Numbered from the stretch's first letter, positions 10,236 through 22,092 are shown. The stretch: 64,000 bases of DNA from Serpula lacrymans var. lacrymans S7.9 (GCF_000218685.1 NW_006763290.1:3684908-3748907); one strand, 5' to 3'. Program-made: numbers and translations. The notes: generated by a model from the letters alone, not told the origin.

Positions 10236-11138
10236 CACAGAAAGCTCCGCCAAAGCCTCATCTTGGAGACAAGTGCAAGCACTGGAAGCTATACCGCAGC
10301 AACAAGTGCAGAGCAGTGAATGACAGAAGCTTTGTGTACCAGTCAGGCAACAACCGTCACAGACTCGCAGCCAAAACTCAAAAAACAGGAAGGAAAATTC
10401 ACATGCTGGTATTCTCTATTTGCATGACTTAGTAGCCATTGTGTAAGCTGAATGTTTGTAGAAATCACAGCGCAGAAGAAGTTGTTGTGATACATAGCTG
10501 GCATGTTAGATTTCACCTCTGTAAAAAACCAGGCCATCATTGACCCACAACTTAATACATACAACACGATTTGAATAATCCATAATGTTCTATGTTCGTG
10601 GAAAGCACACTCTGTGTAATCTTAAACTTCACAACCCAGAAGTTTTGAATCTGACGCCTGAAGTGGAGGTTCTCTCTTCTACATCGTCCAATTAAACTTA
10701 CCTGGAGCCAGCTAAATTGAGACCTAACTAAATGATTGATGCGTGACATCAAATTGTCCGTGCTACTACTCAAAAACTCAGTATTGTCGAGCTCTAACTG
10801 GCATGATCTTTTGTCTTTGACAACAGGCGGCGTTTTAGGTGGCCGGGCGCAGAGGCCGGGGTTATAAGGCACATGACCGCTGCAGCATCAAACTAACGGC
10901 CACATTTTCTTGCCTGTGGTGAGTGGCGGGTTAGCAATTTCGAAGTCCGTTTATTTGGTTTCATTTGGCACTGGCCCCAAAGCTTCGAAGCCTCGCTTAG
11001 GCTTCAGTTGTGTCTAGTTGGAAAACTGCGTACATTGTCCCAAGTCCTCATCCTGGATTTCGCTCTGTCTCATCTGTAGTGCTTGCTTCCTCTTTATATT
11101 TGCTTGCCGTGTATTATAACTTAGCTCGGGATTGCAAG
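10236..11138. other. upstream region of the splicing-factor gene
   Basis: No convincing gene is visible. The last 250 bp before the ATG at 11139 are richer in GC than the transposon flanks and should hold the promoter and 5' UTR. I see no clear TATA box. A possible short divergent reading frame on the - strand near 10552-10872 lacks an ATG. Confidence 0.4.
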
Positions 11139-13475
11139 ATGTCTTCACCTCGCGATAAAATTCACGTCGACACATCACCTCACTGTAGATCGTATGTTTG
11201 CCTTTTTTCACCACAGATCGCGTTGTGACACATCCTATAGTTCTCGTAACCATTCATCCGACACTCATCGTACTAGAAAATCTCATCGTTCTCATTCTCG
11301 CGAGAGGGGGCGAAGAGACCGCCGGAGGGATCGTGACAATGACGAATGGCGTATTGAACGAGGGTACCGCGAGCGAGGTAGGCGAAGCAAATCGCGTGAT
11401 TTGTTAAACAAGGACAGGGATAGCGGACGTAGGGAAAGAGATAAGCGTCATCGTGGCGATAGGTATGATAGTCACCACCACACAGGAGAACGTCAAGATA
11501 GAGATCAAGAAAGGAGAAGAAAGAGAGATGAAATCGGGGACTCTATAGAGGCTCATGCTTACGATGGTCGTTCAAAGAGAAAGAGATCAGATGACGGCGT
11601 AGAAAATTTGTTCCCTCCCCTCCCATCTGCAACGAGCCTACCACAACCTACAGCTCCGATCAAGGATAGTCCCAATAACAGAGTATCTGACCTTAAAGAG
11701 CGCTCACGAGAACGTAGGTTCGATGACCGGATGAAACATCGGGATCCCCGTGATGAATTTGATGATCCTCTGAGACATCGAACAGATAGAGATGTGACTA
11801 GGGATGCAAGATATTCCTTCCTCGACGAAGATGAGCTGGAAGCGCGAACTTCGACAAGTCTTATCCTACAGTGAGTGTCTGTTAATGTTTTCAACCAGTG
11901 ATACTTATCAATGTTTTACAGACGGTCATCTCCAACATATGATACTCCTGATGATTACAATCCCGAAGAACCTAAAGAAGACGATTCTGAAGCCCGATCT
12001 GTGTTTGTCTCTCAGCTTGCTGCACGGCTTACTGCCCGAGACCTTGGATATTTTTTCGAGGACAAACTGGGTGAAGGCACTGTGATGGATTCAAGGATCG
12101 TCACAGACAGATTGTCTCGCCGTTCGAAAGGGTACGAACACATTATAGTTGACCATGTGCTTCCACTGATAGAAGATTTTAGTATTGGCTACGTCGAATT
12201 TCGCTCAATTGATATGGTCGAGAAAGCTATCTCTCTTAGTGGGACTGTAGTAATGGGTCTTCCCGTCATGGTCCAATTAACGGAATCCGAAAGGAACAAG
12301 CTTCATCCAGGAGATGGGTAAGTGACACCTTCGTACTTGCGTTCTCATTTGTTCGCTCACTTCGGGCAGCAATCTTAATCTCCCCCCTGGAGTTAGTGCT
12401 CCACATGGAGCTATGCAGTACGTTGTCTTTGGTACTTTTTGCAGGTCTTATATCTAGTCTCTATCTATCAGGCTTTATGTCGGCTCACTACATTTCAACC
12501 TCACCGAGTCCGATATTAAACAGGTCTTCGAACCATTTGGTGAACTTGAATTTGTCGACCTTCATAGGGACCCCATGACGGGGCGCAGCAAAGGCTACGC
12601 TTTTGTGCAGTAACGATTTATCTATTTTCCTAATCATGTCCAATCGCTCACCGTCCACTATTAGATATAAAAGAGCTGAGGATGCAAGGATGGCCCTGGA
12701 ACAAATGGAAGGCTTTGAACTTGCAGGTCGAACGGTAAGAAATCTCTTGCTATTTTTCGTTCGCTAATCAATCATCCACATCCGCAGCTGCGTGTCAATA
12801 CTGTACACGAAAAGGGCACCGCTCGATATGCTCAACAAGATACTTTGGACGAGGCAGGAGGCAAGTAGATACTTTATCATATGACCTGAGTTACTAACTG
12901 AGTAACTGCGTATAACCAGGTGGCAACTTGAACGCAGCCTCTCGACAAGCCCTAATGCAAAAATTAGCTAGAATTGAACCAATACCCAAACCCCCGACAA
13001 AGTGTGTGATATATTTCTCTATGCCGGGCTTATTATCGATGAGCAGAGCTTAGCAACAAGCCGACCATCCCTCAAGCAATGCAATCAAGATCCGTGCTGC
13101 TGAAAAACATGTTTGATCCCGAAGAGTTCGTCTATTTATGCTCTTGTTCTAGACCCTTTTCAGTAACGTCGCTTCAGGGAGACAGAGCGTGATTGGGACA
13201 AAGATCTAGCTGAAGACGTGAAAGGCGAATGCGAAGACAAATATGGTCAAGTCGACGCAATCAAGGTTGAACAAGAGACCCAAGCAAGTCTATTGTATTC
13301 TTCTGGAGTTTCATGTTCTCACGACCATAGTCCCTCTTAGGGCAAGATATACGTTAAGTTCAATTCTATCGATTCCGCAAAAAATGCTATACAAGGCCTC
13401 AATGGCCGATGGTTTGGCGGAAGACAGGTTTCAGCTGGTTTCATATCTGATGCTATCATGGTTGCCCATCAGTGA
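11139..13475 (+). CDS. RBM39/Rsd1-type splicing factor (RS domain, RRM1, RRM2, UHM)
   Basis: The spliced model has 12 exons and 583 codons. Introns are 11192-11240, 11871-11921, 12132-12182, 12318-12369, 12418-12471, 12610-12664, 12735-12787, 12861-12919, 13002-13053, 13126-13177 and 13284-13340 (49-59 nt each), plus the terminal exon 13341-13475 ending TGA. Residues about 18-115 are Arg/Ser/Asp-rich (RS-like). RRM1 begins near residue 253 with VFVSQLAARL and its RNP1 is RRSKGIGYVEF, restored by removing intron 3. RRM2 has RNP2 LYVGSLHF (near 360) and RNP1 GRSKGYAFVQY. The C-terminal UHM-type RRM runs from about 495 and carries GRWFGG, the R-x-F motif that binds tryptophan peptides. In this family the protein is nuclear and acts with U2AF and SF1 in 3' splice-site choice. 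Introns 8 and 11 begin GCAAGT instead of GT. The first intron could also end at 11216, but that would leave only 25 nt. This is the only clearly intact gene in the window. Confidence 0.93.
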
Positions 13476-13767
13476 TTAGAGCCGCAAATATCATTCTGTT
13501 CCCTGTATCTTGTTCATGATGGGTATTGCTCAGATTACTCCAATTTAAAAAACATGCTGCAAAAGGATGCGACATCTAGTAAGCAAAGATTAGGTCTACG
13601 GTTTGGCAATGCCACTGCCATGCATCAGCCTACTGAACACTGGCTTCAGTGAACTGGCTGCCTGTTACGTTTGTTGTCTCTCTTGTTGCTGTCACTGTTA
13701 ATGAACTAATCACAAGACTTTGTGTGGAAAAATAGAAATATGTTAACAAAAATACATTATTCTCATA

Positions 13768-13866
13768 AAATCTTGTAAGTCCAAAATACAATCAAATATT
13801 TAAGTACTTCCAAGCTTTTTCATTAATTGTGGGTGTGACAACAATTGGTTATGCTTGCTGTGCAAG
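13768..13866 (+). repeat. direct repeat, copy 1 (partner at 14520-14622)
   Basis: AAAATCTTGTAA, TCAAATATTTAA, CTTTTTCAT and GGGTGTGACA occur in the same order and spacing in both copies, 752 bp apart. Identity is roughly 85 percent by eye. The class is unknown. Confidence 0.65.
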
Positions 13867-14379
13867 CAGCTTCAAGATCTTCTCTGAGTTGTTGGGATTG
13901 CTCACTACTTTTTGCTTTAACAACAGCTCTGGCTTTTTAGCTAAGCTGCACACAAGGAAAAATGTGAGTAAGGCCTTGAATGCCATGTGGACTAATATGA
14001 ATATGTGTGCATTGAAAGTAGTGCTGTGGGTGTTAACACAGAGTAGGTGCAGCAAAGTTTGTCAATAAAGTGTTGTCACATATCTGTCCAAGTTAATAAG
14101 GTTTGAGCCTCATGCACTATTGCTCTCTACCACCAATGGAAGTGGTGGCTGAGAGTCACTTTCCTATTTAGTTATCGGACATTATACTACTATAGAAATT
14201 CCTGCTCACGCTTTCTGGATACCTCAGTCCTTGTACAAGAGACTGAGGTAAGTTTAGACATACATACACATTCCTATATTTGCTGAAGCTACTACCTAGT
14301 ATCACTTTGTAACAGATACAATTAACATAAAGCTATATTGGATTTAGATGATACTCTTCAACAAGATGAAAGAGATTAT

Positions 14380-14622
14380 TTTTGTGTTAGTTTTGGTGAT
14401 TCTGCATCTGTGTACTTTCTACATATTGTCATTTTTTTCTCTATCTATTCCTCTATCATTCAGTATTGATTGTGTCCTCTATTATTTTGCCTCTGTGGCT
14501 CCTTTATTTACCTTGGTTTACAAAATCTTGTAAATTCAAAATACAGTCAAATATTTAACTACTTTCAGGCTTTTTCATCAATTTTGGGTGTGACAAAAGT
14601 CAATTATGCTTGCTGTGTTAAG
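14380..14622 (+). repeat. dispersed repeat; 5' part recurs at 61618-61790, 3' part is copy 2 of the 13768 repeat
   Basis: TGTTAGTTTTGGTGATTCTG opens both this stretch and the one near 61620. The two then stay alignable through TTGCCT and GTTTACAAAA. The final 100 bp repeat 13768-13866. Together the three copies define an old AT-rich repeat family with no coding capacity. Confidence 0.6.
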
Positions 14623-15603
14623 AACATATCAATATTACAATGGCTGCCATTACAGTGTGGAGCTATAAAGGCTATTAGCATATCCAAAATAATCTATATT
14701 TTGACAAAGTATCAAAACACCACAGACACAAGCTGAGTTCTTGGAATACACTCTGCTGGAAGAAAAGTTGTCAGACAGATATGAGTAAAAGTATGTGATT
14801 TATCTCCTATAGTAAAGCAGTGTGCTAACTCCATTTTTTAGAAGGAAGTGGGACAGTGTTCTACAAAGCCTTGTTTGTGGCTATAGTATCAAATACCATG
14901 CACACCATACATACACTGACTTCAGATAAGAGAGCTTTTATTCTCAAAGAATATACAAAACACGGAGAGAGAAAGTGAAATTGTATATCCACAAAATTAA
15001 AGTAAACAACATTACCCAAACCCTGCAGGCTGTAGAGTGCAAGGTCAATACTGATATACCCATAATCAATACATACATATTTCTAGTATATAAGCACATA
15101 TTTACACTGAATTAATAACAAAGCTTGGTTAGTATCTTTTATTTCTCCTACCTACATATTAGACTAACCTGATCTAGCCAACGTTACTGGCAATCCAGAT
15201 GCAAAGGTGCAATAGTTGCAGTATTGGCAAAACATAGTACAACACTAAAGAGGTTACATAAAAGGCTGGCCTGGGAATATTCCTGTCTAAAAAATTAGCT
15301 ACACAACAAGTGCTCTTCCAGAGCTTGAGATGTTGCTATGAAAGTGGCAGTCAGTAGCAATACACTGGGAGAGAATTAGTTAAGAAGAATATAATGTAAT
15401 GCAAACAGAACACAATTGGAAGCTCAAAAGTAGGAAGGTGGCAGGCACACAAAGACAAACTAAGTGAAAAAAATAGCAGCAAAGTAGTCCAACATCAACT
15501 GTTCACTGGGGCCATTGCATTCAAGGATCTGCTAATCACTGTTGTGACACTTTCTCAATGGAAACAGGAGTTTCCTTCATTCCAAACCCTAGTTTTGAAC
15601 AAT

Positions 15604-16330
15604 TCAATCAGGTGCTTGCAAATTTGGACCACATATGTAGTTAGTGTGGTTTTGAATCCAAGCCTCATACATTTGGAATTGGCAAAAAGTGTTGAATAAA
15701 ACTGCACTGGAAGCCGTAAAGAGCACCATACTCTGTTGCACTTTCAACTGACCTGGGATAGCCGAGTGGGATATATGAGTCTCACTTATCTTGTCATCAG
15801 TGAAGGCAACATAGTAACATTTTCCACTGAGCATCTTGACTGACACAGGTCCCCATAGATTGGTGTGGATCTCCCAGCCATATTCCTATGCAATGTTTCC
15901 CCACTCTCCAGGAGTTCAACCCCATGGGTCAAACCCTTTAACACCATGCACTTTGCTGCATCAATAGCTATATGGCCAAGGTGCTTGTGAAGTTTGATGG
16001 CAGAGATACACTCAATAACTGCATTGGTGCTTTTGTGGCAAAGACTTTGCCTTGTGACTGATACACACCACCCACTTTAGGTACGTGCCCTATTGTCTTT
16101 TCTTTTGGGTTATAGATGTCACATTTGCCTTTCTCAAAGATAGCTTTGTAGCCCGCCTTATCCATACAGACAATTGAAATCAGGGTGTAGGCCAATTTTA
16201 GTGTGTATAACACGTCTTTCAGGTGCATTTGTGTGTTTTTATGGGTGCCATTGAGGACACAAATAACCATATCATCTGTTACCACAGCAGAGAAGGAGTC
16301 CTGGTTCGCCGTACTTATAGCCTAAGGTGT
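15604..16330 (-). pseudogene. Copia pol remnant (GAG-pre-integrase region) of a second Copia family
   Basis: The segment 16285-15968 encodes a typical Copia stretch between protease and integrase: VTDDMVICVLNGTHKNT, VLYTLKLAYTLISIVCMDKA and IYNPKEKTIGHVPKVGGVY. More degraded sequence continues to 15604. It is a different family from the 25.6-30.8 kb element. The protease side is cut off by the Gypsy-1 LTR at 16356, so Gypsy-1 probably inserted into or recombined with it. Confidence 0.7.
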
Positions 16331-16355
16331 GATTGTGTGGTAATTGAGCAGAAGG

Positions 16356-16771
16356 TGTAACAACCAAAGTTTGTATACTCTGGCGCACAACAAGACAAGC
16401 AGACAGGGGTGAGTGGAGGAGAGGATAATCTCCCTTAGGGTAGGACCAAGTTAGTTATGGGTAAATAATAGGAGGACTCGCTGAGGAGTCTCCTTGAACT
16501 ATTGGGGTATTTATACTACTACAGACTATTTGTATATGTGTACTATACAGTTGATGAAAGCAGTGCCTGATGATGTCATAGGGTACAGCCCATGTGGCCA
16601 GCTCCACTGCATGAAAGACTTGTAGCTAAGAATAAAGAAAAGCAGCGCAGCAAGAGAAAGTGGAGTTTGAACAAAAATTGAAAGTGCCGCATGGCACAGT
16701 GTGTGAAAACTACTGAAGAAAGTTAAAGTGGAGAATGAAGTTTAAAGGTCCAAAAATTGTGTATTGTAACA
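16356..16771 (-). mobile_element. 3' LTR of Gypsy-1, 416 bp
   Basis: On the + strand it runs from TGTAACAACCAAAG to GTGTATTGTAACA, the same termini as the other Gypsy LTRs here. The purine-rich tract AAGGGGGG (- strand) lies just inside, at the expected polypurine-tract position. AGGACTCGCT at 16473-16482 is the R-region word complementary to the primer site. Confidence 0.9.
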
Positions 16772-16858
16772 TTACCCCCCTTGTAAGGCTCGACTTTCAG
16801 GCAAGACCAAGTACCGGAGGTAGTAGTTAGATTTTTGGGCATCAGTTGAAAAAGAGAA

Positions 16859-17146
16859 TTAAAAAGGATTCAAATTCATGCCTTTAAGCTTCCTAGGAGC
16901 CAAGGGATTCTTGGAGTAAAAGTTGCAAACAGTATCACAGGAATTGTCCAGATTGGCTTCTGGTTCCCACATTCTGTCCTCGTCTCTATAGCCCTTCCAC
17001 AGGACCAGGAATCCTAATTTCCCACGCTTTAAGTGTGCATCCACCACCCGTTCTACTTCAAATTCTTTTTCACCTTCCTGGGTGACTGAAACCGGTCCGG
17101 GCAGGTCTACATGCTGTCCCGGCAGCGGTTCTTTGTAGAGTTTCAC
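16859..17146 (-). pseudogene. Gypsy-1 pol C-terminus with chromodomain
   Basis: The frame encodes GPVSVTQEGEKEFEVERVVD, then KLGFLVLWKGYRDEDRMWEP and a C-terminal DTVCNFYSKN. This is the chromodomain fold with its aromatic/acidic core (VLWKGY, WEP). In chromoviruses it sits after integrase and directs insertion to marked chromatin. A stop just upstream separates it from integrase. Confidence 0.85.
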
Positions 17147-17191
17147 TCAGCTAATATTGACCGTTGGTACTACCCTTATTTGTTTTGGGAG

Positions 17192-18853
17192 TTACAGCTC
17201 CACTGCATTGGGTTTGACTTCCTTAATCCAGTAAGGCCCAACCCACTTTTTGGTAAGTTTTCTAGACTGCCGATCTTTTAACTTTAAGTGGTTGGTATCT
17301 AACCAGACCAGGTTGCCAACCTTGTAATCAGGGGCCTTAGAGCATCTATGCTCTGCCCTGTTTTTCATCTGCTCTGCAGTATTGAATAGCGCCTTGCGTG
17401 TTTCATCTAAGACAGACTTCATGTCTTTGATCACGTTCTCAGCAGTCTCGTTCTTGCTTTTTCCAGGTTCTACACCCATTCTTGGGAGGTACAACCTTTT
17501 AACCTCAAATGGTGCTTTTCTTGTAGTAGACGACTGTTTGATATTGTACAAAAACTGGGCTATTTTTAGCCACTTGACCCAATCTGTCTGTCTGTCATAG
17601 ATAAATATACGGAGGTGCTTCAACTCCTGGTTGAGCCTCTCTGTTTGTCCATCTGTTTGCGGATGGAACACTGTTAATAATTTGTGTTTGATGCCCAGCA
17701 TCTGGCATAGTTCTTTTGTAAATTTGCTAGCACATTGAGGCACCCTATCGGAGATAACTGTTTCTGGAAACCCGTGGGTAGACCATAAAAAATCTTTAAA
17801 TAAGTCTGCCGTACTAGCAGCTGTAATAGTTTTGTTGGTGGGAATGAATACCACTTCTTTGGAGAAGCGATCCACAACCACCATTACTGAATCATACCCA
17901 TTTGATTCAGGTAGATCTATTGTGAAATCAACCGATATATCCTGCCAAGGACCAGCTGGTATTGGATTTGGCATAAGTTTACCAGCCGGCGGTTGATGTG
18001 AATTCTTTGCCATAGCACATCTCAGATAGGATTTTACGTGTTCCTGTATGTCTTTCAACTCCATTGTTTGTTGCCACCCAGGGTGCCCAGCCACTGGTGT
18101 GTCATGATGTCTATCTATTGCCTTGATCCTTGCAGATTCAGGCACATATATTTTGTCTTTGTAATGGAAGAGCCTGTCTTCCCATAAACAGTGTTCATTG
18201 CTGTCAAGGCACACTTTCTCCTCTGATGAGATTGAGATGCCTTTCTTGAAGACTTCTAGAATATTGTGATCCTGCCCGATTTGAACATTGGCAACCCTGG
18301 ATTGATCTGTCAGGGTGACACCTTTGTTGTCATCTTCAATGTCGTTGGCATGATCATCTCTTTTAGATAAAGCGTCCACTTTTCCCATAAAAGTTCCAGG
18401 CTTATGAATTGATTTATAGTTGAATTTTGACAAGTATACCACATAGCGGGCCTGCCTTTGGTTCAAGTCTCAGGCTGTCATAAAGTACTCCAGATTTTTA
18501 TGATCAGTTCAAATTTTGACTTGGTGCCTAGCACCTTCTAAGTAGTGCCGCCAGTGCTTTAGAGCTCTAACAATGGGCAGCATCTTCTTATCTTAAATTT
18601 GATAGTTGTACTCTGTAGGTGATAAACTATGTGATAGATAGGCACAAGGCCTCCAAAAATCATCAGGGCATTTAATTGATAGAACAGCCCCAGTAGCAAA
18701 ATCAGAAGAGTCAGTTTCTACCCAGAACTCTTTGTCTAATTCTGGAAATGCAAATATGGGCACTGTTGTAAATGCCTGTTTAAGCTTATCAAACACTTCT
18801 TGTTCTTTGGTGCCCCAATGCCAAACAATATCATTTTTAGTGAGATCATTCAA
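17192..18853 (-). pseudogene. Gypsy-1 RNase H and integrase
   Basis: The RNase H start (VETDSSDFATGAVL) is at 18853-18593 and integrase is in the frame 18466-17192. The integrase core keeps DISVDFTIDLPESNG, VISDRVPQCASKFT and QTDGQTERLNQELK, giving Asp, Asp and Glu. The zinc-binding domain is damaged: about 11 residues between HPGWQQTMEL and KDIQEHVKS are lost and the first Cys of the CLRC pair is Tyr. A stop near 18470 separates RNase H from integrase. Confidence 0.85.
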
Positions 18854-18859
18854 CAGTCT

Positions 18860-19390
18860 CGTTATCTTTGCAAAGTTTTCAACAAACCTTCAGTAGAAAT
18901 TGCCTAAGCCAAGAAAGGCCCTAACTCCTTTGACACGAGTAGGTTTTGGCCAATCCAATATAGCTTGAACTTTCTCAGGATCCATCCTGATTCTGTTCTG
19001 GCCTATTATCATACCAAGGAAGTCTACTTCCTTTATTTTGAAGTTACATTTTTTGGGTTTAACAAATAGGTCTTGTTCCTGTAAGTGTCAAAGGACTTCT
19101 TGCACAATCCTGTTGTGCTCAGCCTCATTGTCCGCCTTCATAAATATTAATAAATTGTCAATGTAAATGATGACACAGTTTTCCATATCCGTAAAGATCT
19201 TATTCATCATGAACTGGTAGGTTGCCAAATGCATTTTTAACTGTGTACTCATTTAAGTAATGATAGTCCATAATCATATGCTTCTTACCATCCTTTTTAG
19301 GAATGAAGAACACCGGGGACGTCATAGGGCTTTTGGAAGGTCTGATGTAACCCTTCCTAAGCTGTTCATCTATGAAACTTGATGCCTCAT
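18860..19390 (-). pseudogene. Gypsy-1 reverse transcriptase, internally deleted
   Basis: The segment is homologous to 33813-34478 of Gypsy-2. The region that would hold RT motifs between LTKMD and FGLTNSPATFQ is missing by a deletion near 19230. The catalytic box reads YIDNLLIF, with Asn where YxDD has its second Asp, as in Gypsy-2. Multiple stops are present. Confidence 0.8.
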
Positions 19391-19394
19391 TTCT

Positions 19395-20427
19395 TTAGGG
19401 AGCAGAGAGGGGAATCATGTGTCCCTTTCTAGGTTTGAATGTGACCTTCAAATCTATAGCATGGTTCCAAGGCTTAGCTTCTGGGAAGCACTCCAATTTG
19501 TGTTTTGAAAAAACGATCCAGAAGTTATGGTACTCTGGAGGTACCAGCCTCTTAATCTCTTCCTCAGGTTTCATCTCATCATAGTCATCATCAATCTTAT
19601 CCAAAGATCTGAGTTTGGCATAAATGTGACAAGTTTTTATCCTTTCATCAAGCTCAGTTTGACGGACATGACTTGGCTTCCCTAAGTCATCACACTCCTG
19701 AGGGCAACATGACAATGTGATAACCTCTGTCTGCTAGTTGATCTCAGGATTGTGTTTAAATAGCCAGGTCCAGCCTAAGATTAAATTAATCTTCCCTAGT
19801 TGGGTAGCTTTGGTGGTGACTCGTTCTCTGTGTCCTTGATACTTGACAACAAAAGACCATTTGTGCGTAATGCAGCCACCTGGGTTAAGTGCACTATCAA
19901 TGTTATAGATAAGAATAGATATATCTAATTTTACAAGGGGGAGTTCGACTCACTCTGCCCAGACTTGATCTATGAAGATACTGTTAGCGCCTGAATCAAG
20001 CAGTGCACTGCTTGGGTGTACTATGCCCTGGGCAAGGTCTTCCACACCAACCTCTAAACAGATCTATTTTTGGAATAAATATGTGCACATCAGCACACAC
20101 CTTGGGATTTCTGTGGAAAGTAGCCCTAAAGAAGAAGGAAAATCAAAAGAAATATGTTTTTCTACTTTAGTATTTTCTATGATTTTAATTTTACCAGAAT
20201 CAAGCACCCTAGTAGGTGTCTCGCTGGGGCCATGCTGGTGCAGTGGTAGTATCATAAATATTAGAGTTATAATCCTTCATACAGGTACATACTTCAGATA
20301 ATAAATTTAGAAATTTATTTACAAGTTGGGGAGCCACCCCCTTTCCTTTATTGCTTGTGCAACACCCCAGAGCAGGGGCCACCTTGTTGTGGTTTACTTT
20401 ATCATTGAGAGGAGCAAAGGCACCCAA
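19395..20427 (-). pseudogene. Gypsy-1 protease region
   Basis: The segment aligns with 34770-35579 of Gypsy-2. Fragments such as NKGKGVAPQLVNKFLNLLSE (20427-20209) and CHIYAKLRSLDK (19715-19395) are recognisable. The Asp-Ser-Gly active-site region lies near 20000. Frame changes break the ORF. Confidence 0.75.
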
Positions 20428-20469
20428 GTGACCTAAGCTCCAAACTCTTTTTACTGAGCCTTCATTTTA

Positions 20470-21510
20470 TTGACCTGTTGGTCATAGAAGAAGGCCCGGA
20501 TTTCGTCATACGAACAACCGGCTAGAGTATTGAGTCAATTGTCTGGCTTTTCCACTCCTAATTGGCATTCCTGGTGCCCTTGTTTATTTTTTGCTGAGCA
20601 GCCTGCACTCCATTTCTACAGTCTCAGGACATATGTCCCTCCTGGCCACAGTTGTAAAAGTTGCCCTTGAATCTGTGCATCTGTCCGCCTTGGACCACAT
20701 TGATGTTGATATCCATAGGAGCACTCTGTCCTGGCCGCAGCCCAAACAGTTTGAGCCTGTGAGAGTGATTTTGAGTTTGGTTTGATGACCCAGGGCACCT
20801 CTGGGAATAGTTATTTTTGGCCGCCACCAAACTGCATAGCATAGAGCTCTATAGCCTTACCAATTTTTTGAACCTCCTCAATAGCTGTTGCAAAGTCCTT
20901 GCTCCATATATTTTGTATGTAAGTAAAGTTGTTGTGCAATGGCTGGCAACATATTGCGCTCCAACAACTCCACAGTGTGTTTATTTCTGAGACCCCCTTG
21001 GATGGAGAGGGCCAGGAACTGGGTAACAAAGTCATCTGTCCTCATGTTTCCTTGTTTTAAGGTACAGATTTGCTGGCGTGCCCAGTCATGCTCAGCTTGT
21101 GGTTTGAAATATTTTTCAATTTCAACTTTGAGCTCGTCCCAAGTAGGCCAGTGACCAGCGGTATAGCATTCTTGGAGTCTCACTTGGGTGTATTGACCTT
21201 CCACAGGTCCTTTTAGTCTTGACAGTACTGCTGTCACTACTTCAAAATCATTGGCAAATGCGTCACAGTTTGCCTTGATCCAGATTTGTAGCTTGATCCA
21301 CTATTTGGTGAATCTAGCCCAGTCTCCTTCAAAAGTGTCAGGATCAGTGATGATTTCGACTTTCTTGTTGAATTTTTGCTCAACCACTTCAGGGGGGTTT
21401 GTCTGAGTCTCAGCGAGCTGCACTGTCAATGCCAGAATCTGTGCACGCACATTGTATAACAGTGTTAACATCGGGTTGGGTAGTTTGCAATGTCATGTTG
21501 ACTTGTTCTC
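20470..21510 (-). pseudogene. Gypsy-1 gag
   Basis: The capsid part is in 21237-20878 (RLQECYTAGHWPTWDELK, FLALSIQGGLRNKHTVELLE). The zinc knuckle near 20640 reads NFYNCGQEGHMS, so the first Cys of the CCHC box is Phe, unlike the intact CYNCGQEGHMSRDC of Gypsy-2. Stops and frameshifts separate the pieces. Confidence 0.8.
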
Positions 21511-22014
21511 TTAAAGAAACGTAACTGGGGGTCCCCACTTGTTATCTGCAGATCAATCTCTTCCCAGCTGAGTAAAGGGTCTCAATCCCCGACTACCCAC
21601 ACTAAAGTATTTGAAAATTTATGTAAAAATGTAAACATGATAAACCCTGGTCCGAACGGTTATCAGGGGGTGGTCTGCTTATTAGACTATCAACCCTTCT
21701 CCAGACTGGCAGAGACAAGTGCCTGATCTGGTCAGAGGAAAACGAAGAAGAAGTTTTGTATCTAAATATAATCAACAGTGGTTCTACACCAACTGCTGAG
21801 CTAAAGTACTCTCCTTAACGCTGGGGGCTGTGTATGGTTTGGTTCAATTCTCTCTAGTACTGAGGAGCTTGCTTGCCTGCAGGATTGGGGCACACACTTA
21901 GTTTCTGCTGGCTAGCAAATGCTCAATACCAGACTGGCACCCCAAGTCTTACTGTTCAAAAGACTTCCACTTAACTCTGTGATCTGGGTTTGCACAAAGT
22001 GCGAGAGAGTAATA

Positions 22015-22028
22015 AGAGTGAGTCCTAA
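22015..22028 (-). promoter_or_regulatory. candidate self-priming primer-binding site of Gypsy-1
   Basis: Directly inside the 5' LTR the element strand reads TTAGGACTCACTCT. Its complement, AGTGAGTCCT, corresponds to the R-region word AGCGAGTCCT of the element's own LTR with one change (16473-16482, reverse strand). It is not obviously the 3' end of a tRNA. Confidence 0.6.
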
Positions 22029-22092
22029 TGTAACAACCAAAGTTTGAGTTTGTATACTCTGGCGCACAACAAGACAAGCAGAGAGAGGTCAC
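22029..22092 (-). mobile_element. truncated 5' LTR of Gypsy-1
   Basis: About 64 bp from TGTAACAACC through CAAGACAAGCAG match the inner end of the other LTRs. The sequence then changes to unrelated DNA, so most of this LTR is lost. Confidence 0.8.

Larger units (their letters stand above)
13476..15600. other. intergenic DNA with old dispersed repeats, no gene
   Basis: Open frames are short and hydrophobic from AT-rich codons, not protein-like. Two repeated blocks are present and listed separately. The stretch 14160-14260 has words reminiscent of the Copia LTR (TATAGAAAT, CCTCAGTC), too diverged to assign. Confidence 0.45.
16356..22092 (-). mobile_element. Gypsy-1: degenerate Tf1/Tf2-type chromovirus
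   Basis: A full-length 3' LTR (16356-16771) and a stub of the 5' LTR (22029-about 22092) enclose an internal region with chromodomain, integrase, RNase H, RT, protease and gag in - strand order. Compared with Gypsy-2 it has many stops, several indels, a loss of roughly 180 bp of RT core near 19230 and loss of the zinc-binding middle of integrase. Most CpG sites present in Gypsy-2 appear as CpA or TpG here. The outer part of the 5' LTR is missing, so the second TSD cannot be read; the left flank is GAAGG. Confidence 0.9.

Noticed and set aside
10552..10872. Possible short divergent gene on the - strand upstream of the splicing factor, with a GTAAGT...CAG intron giving about 68 residues
   Set aside because: The frame opens only with GTG and has no ATG between it and an upstream stop; composition gives no family hint. 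An artefact is more likely.
11192..11216. 25-nt first intron in the splicing factor gene
   Set aside because: It also keeps the frame, but 25 nt is too short for a fungal spliceosomal intron; the 49-nt alternative ending at 11240 keeps the frame as well.
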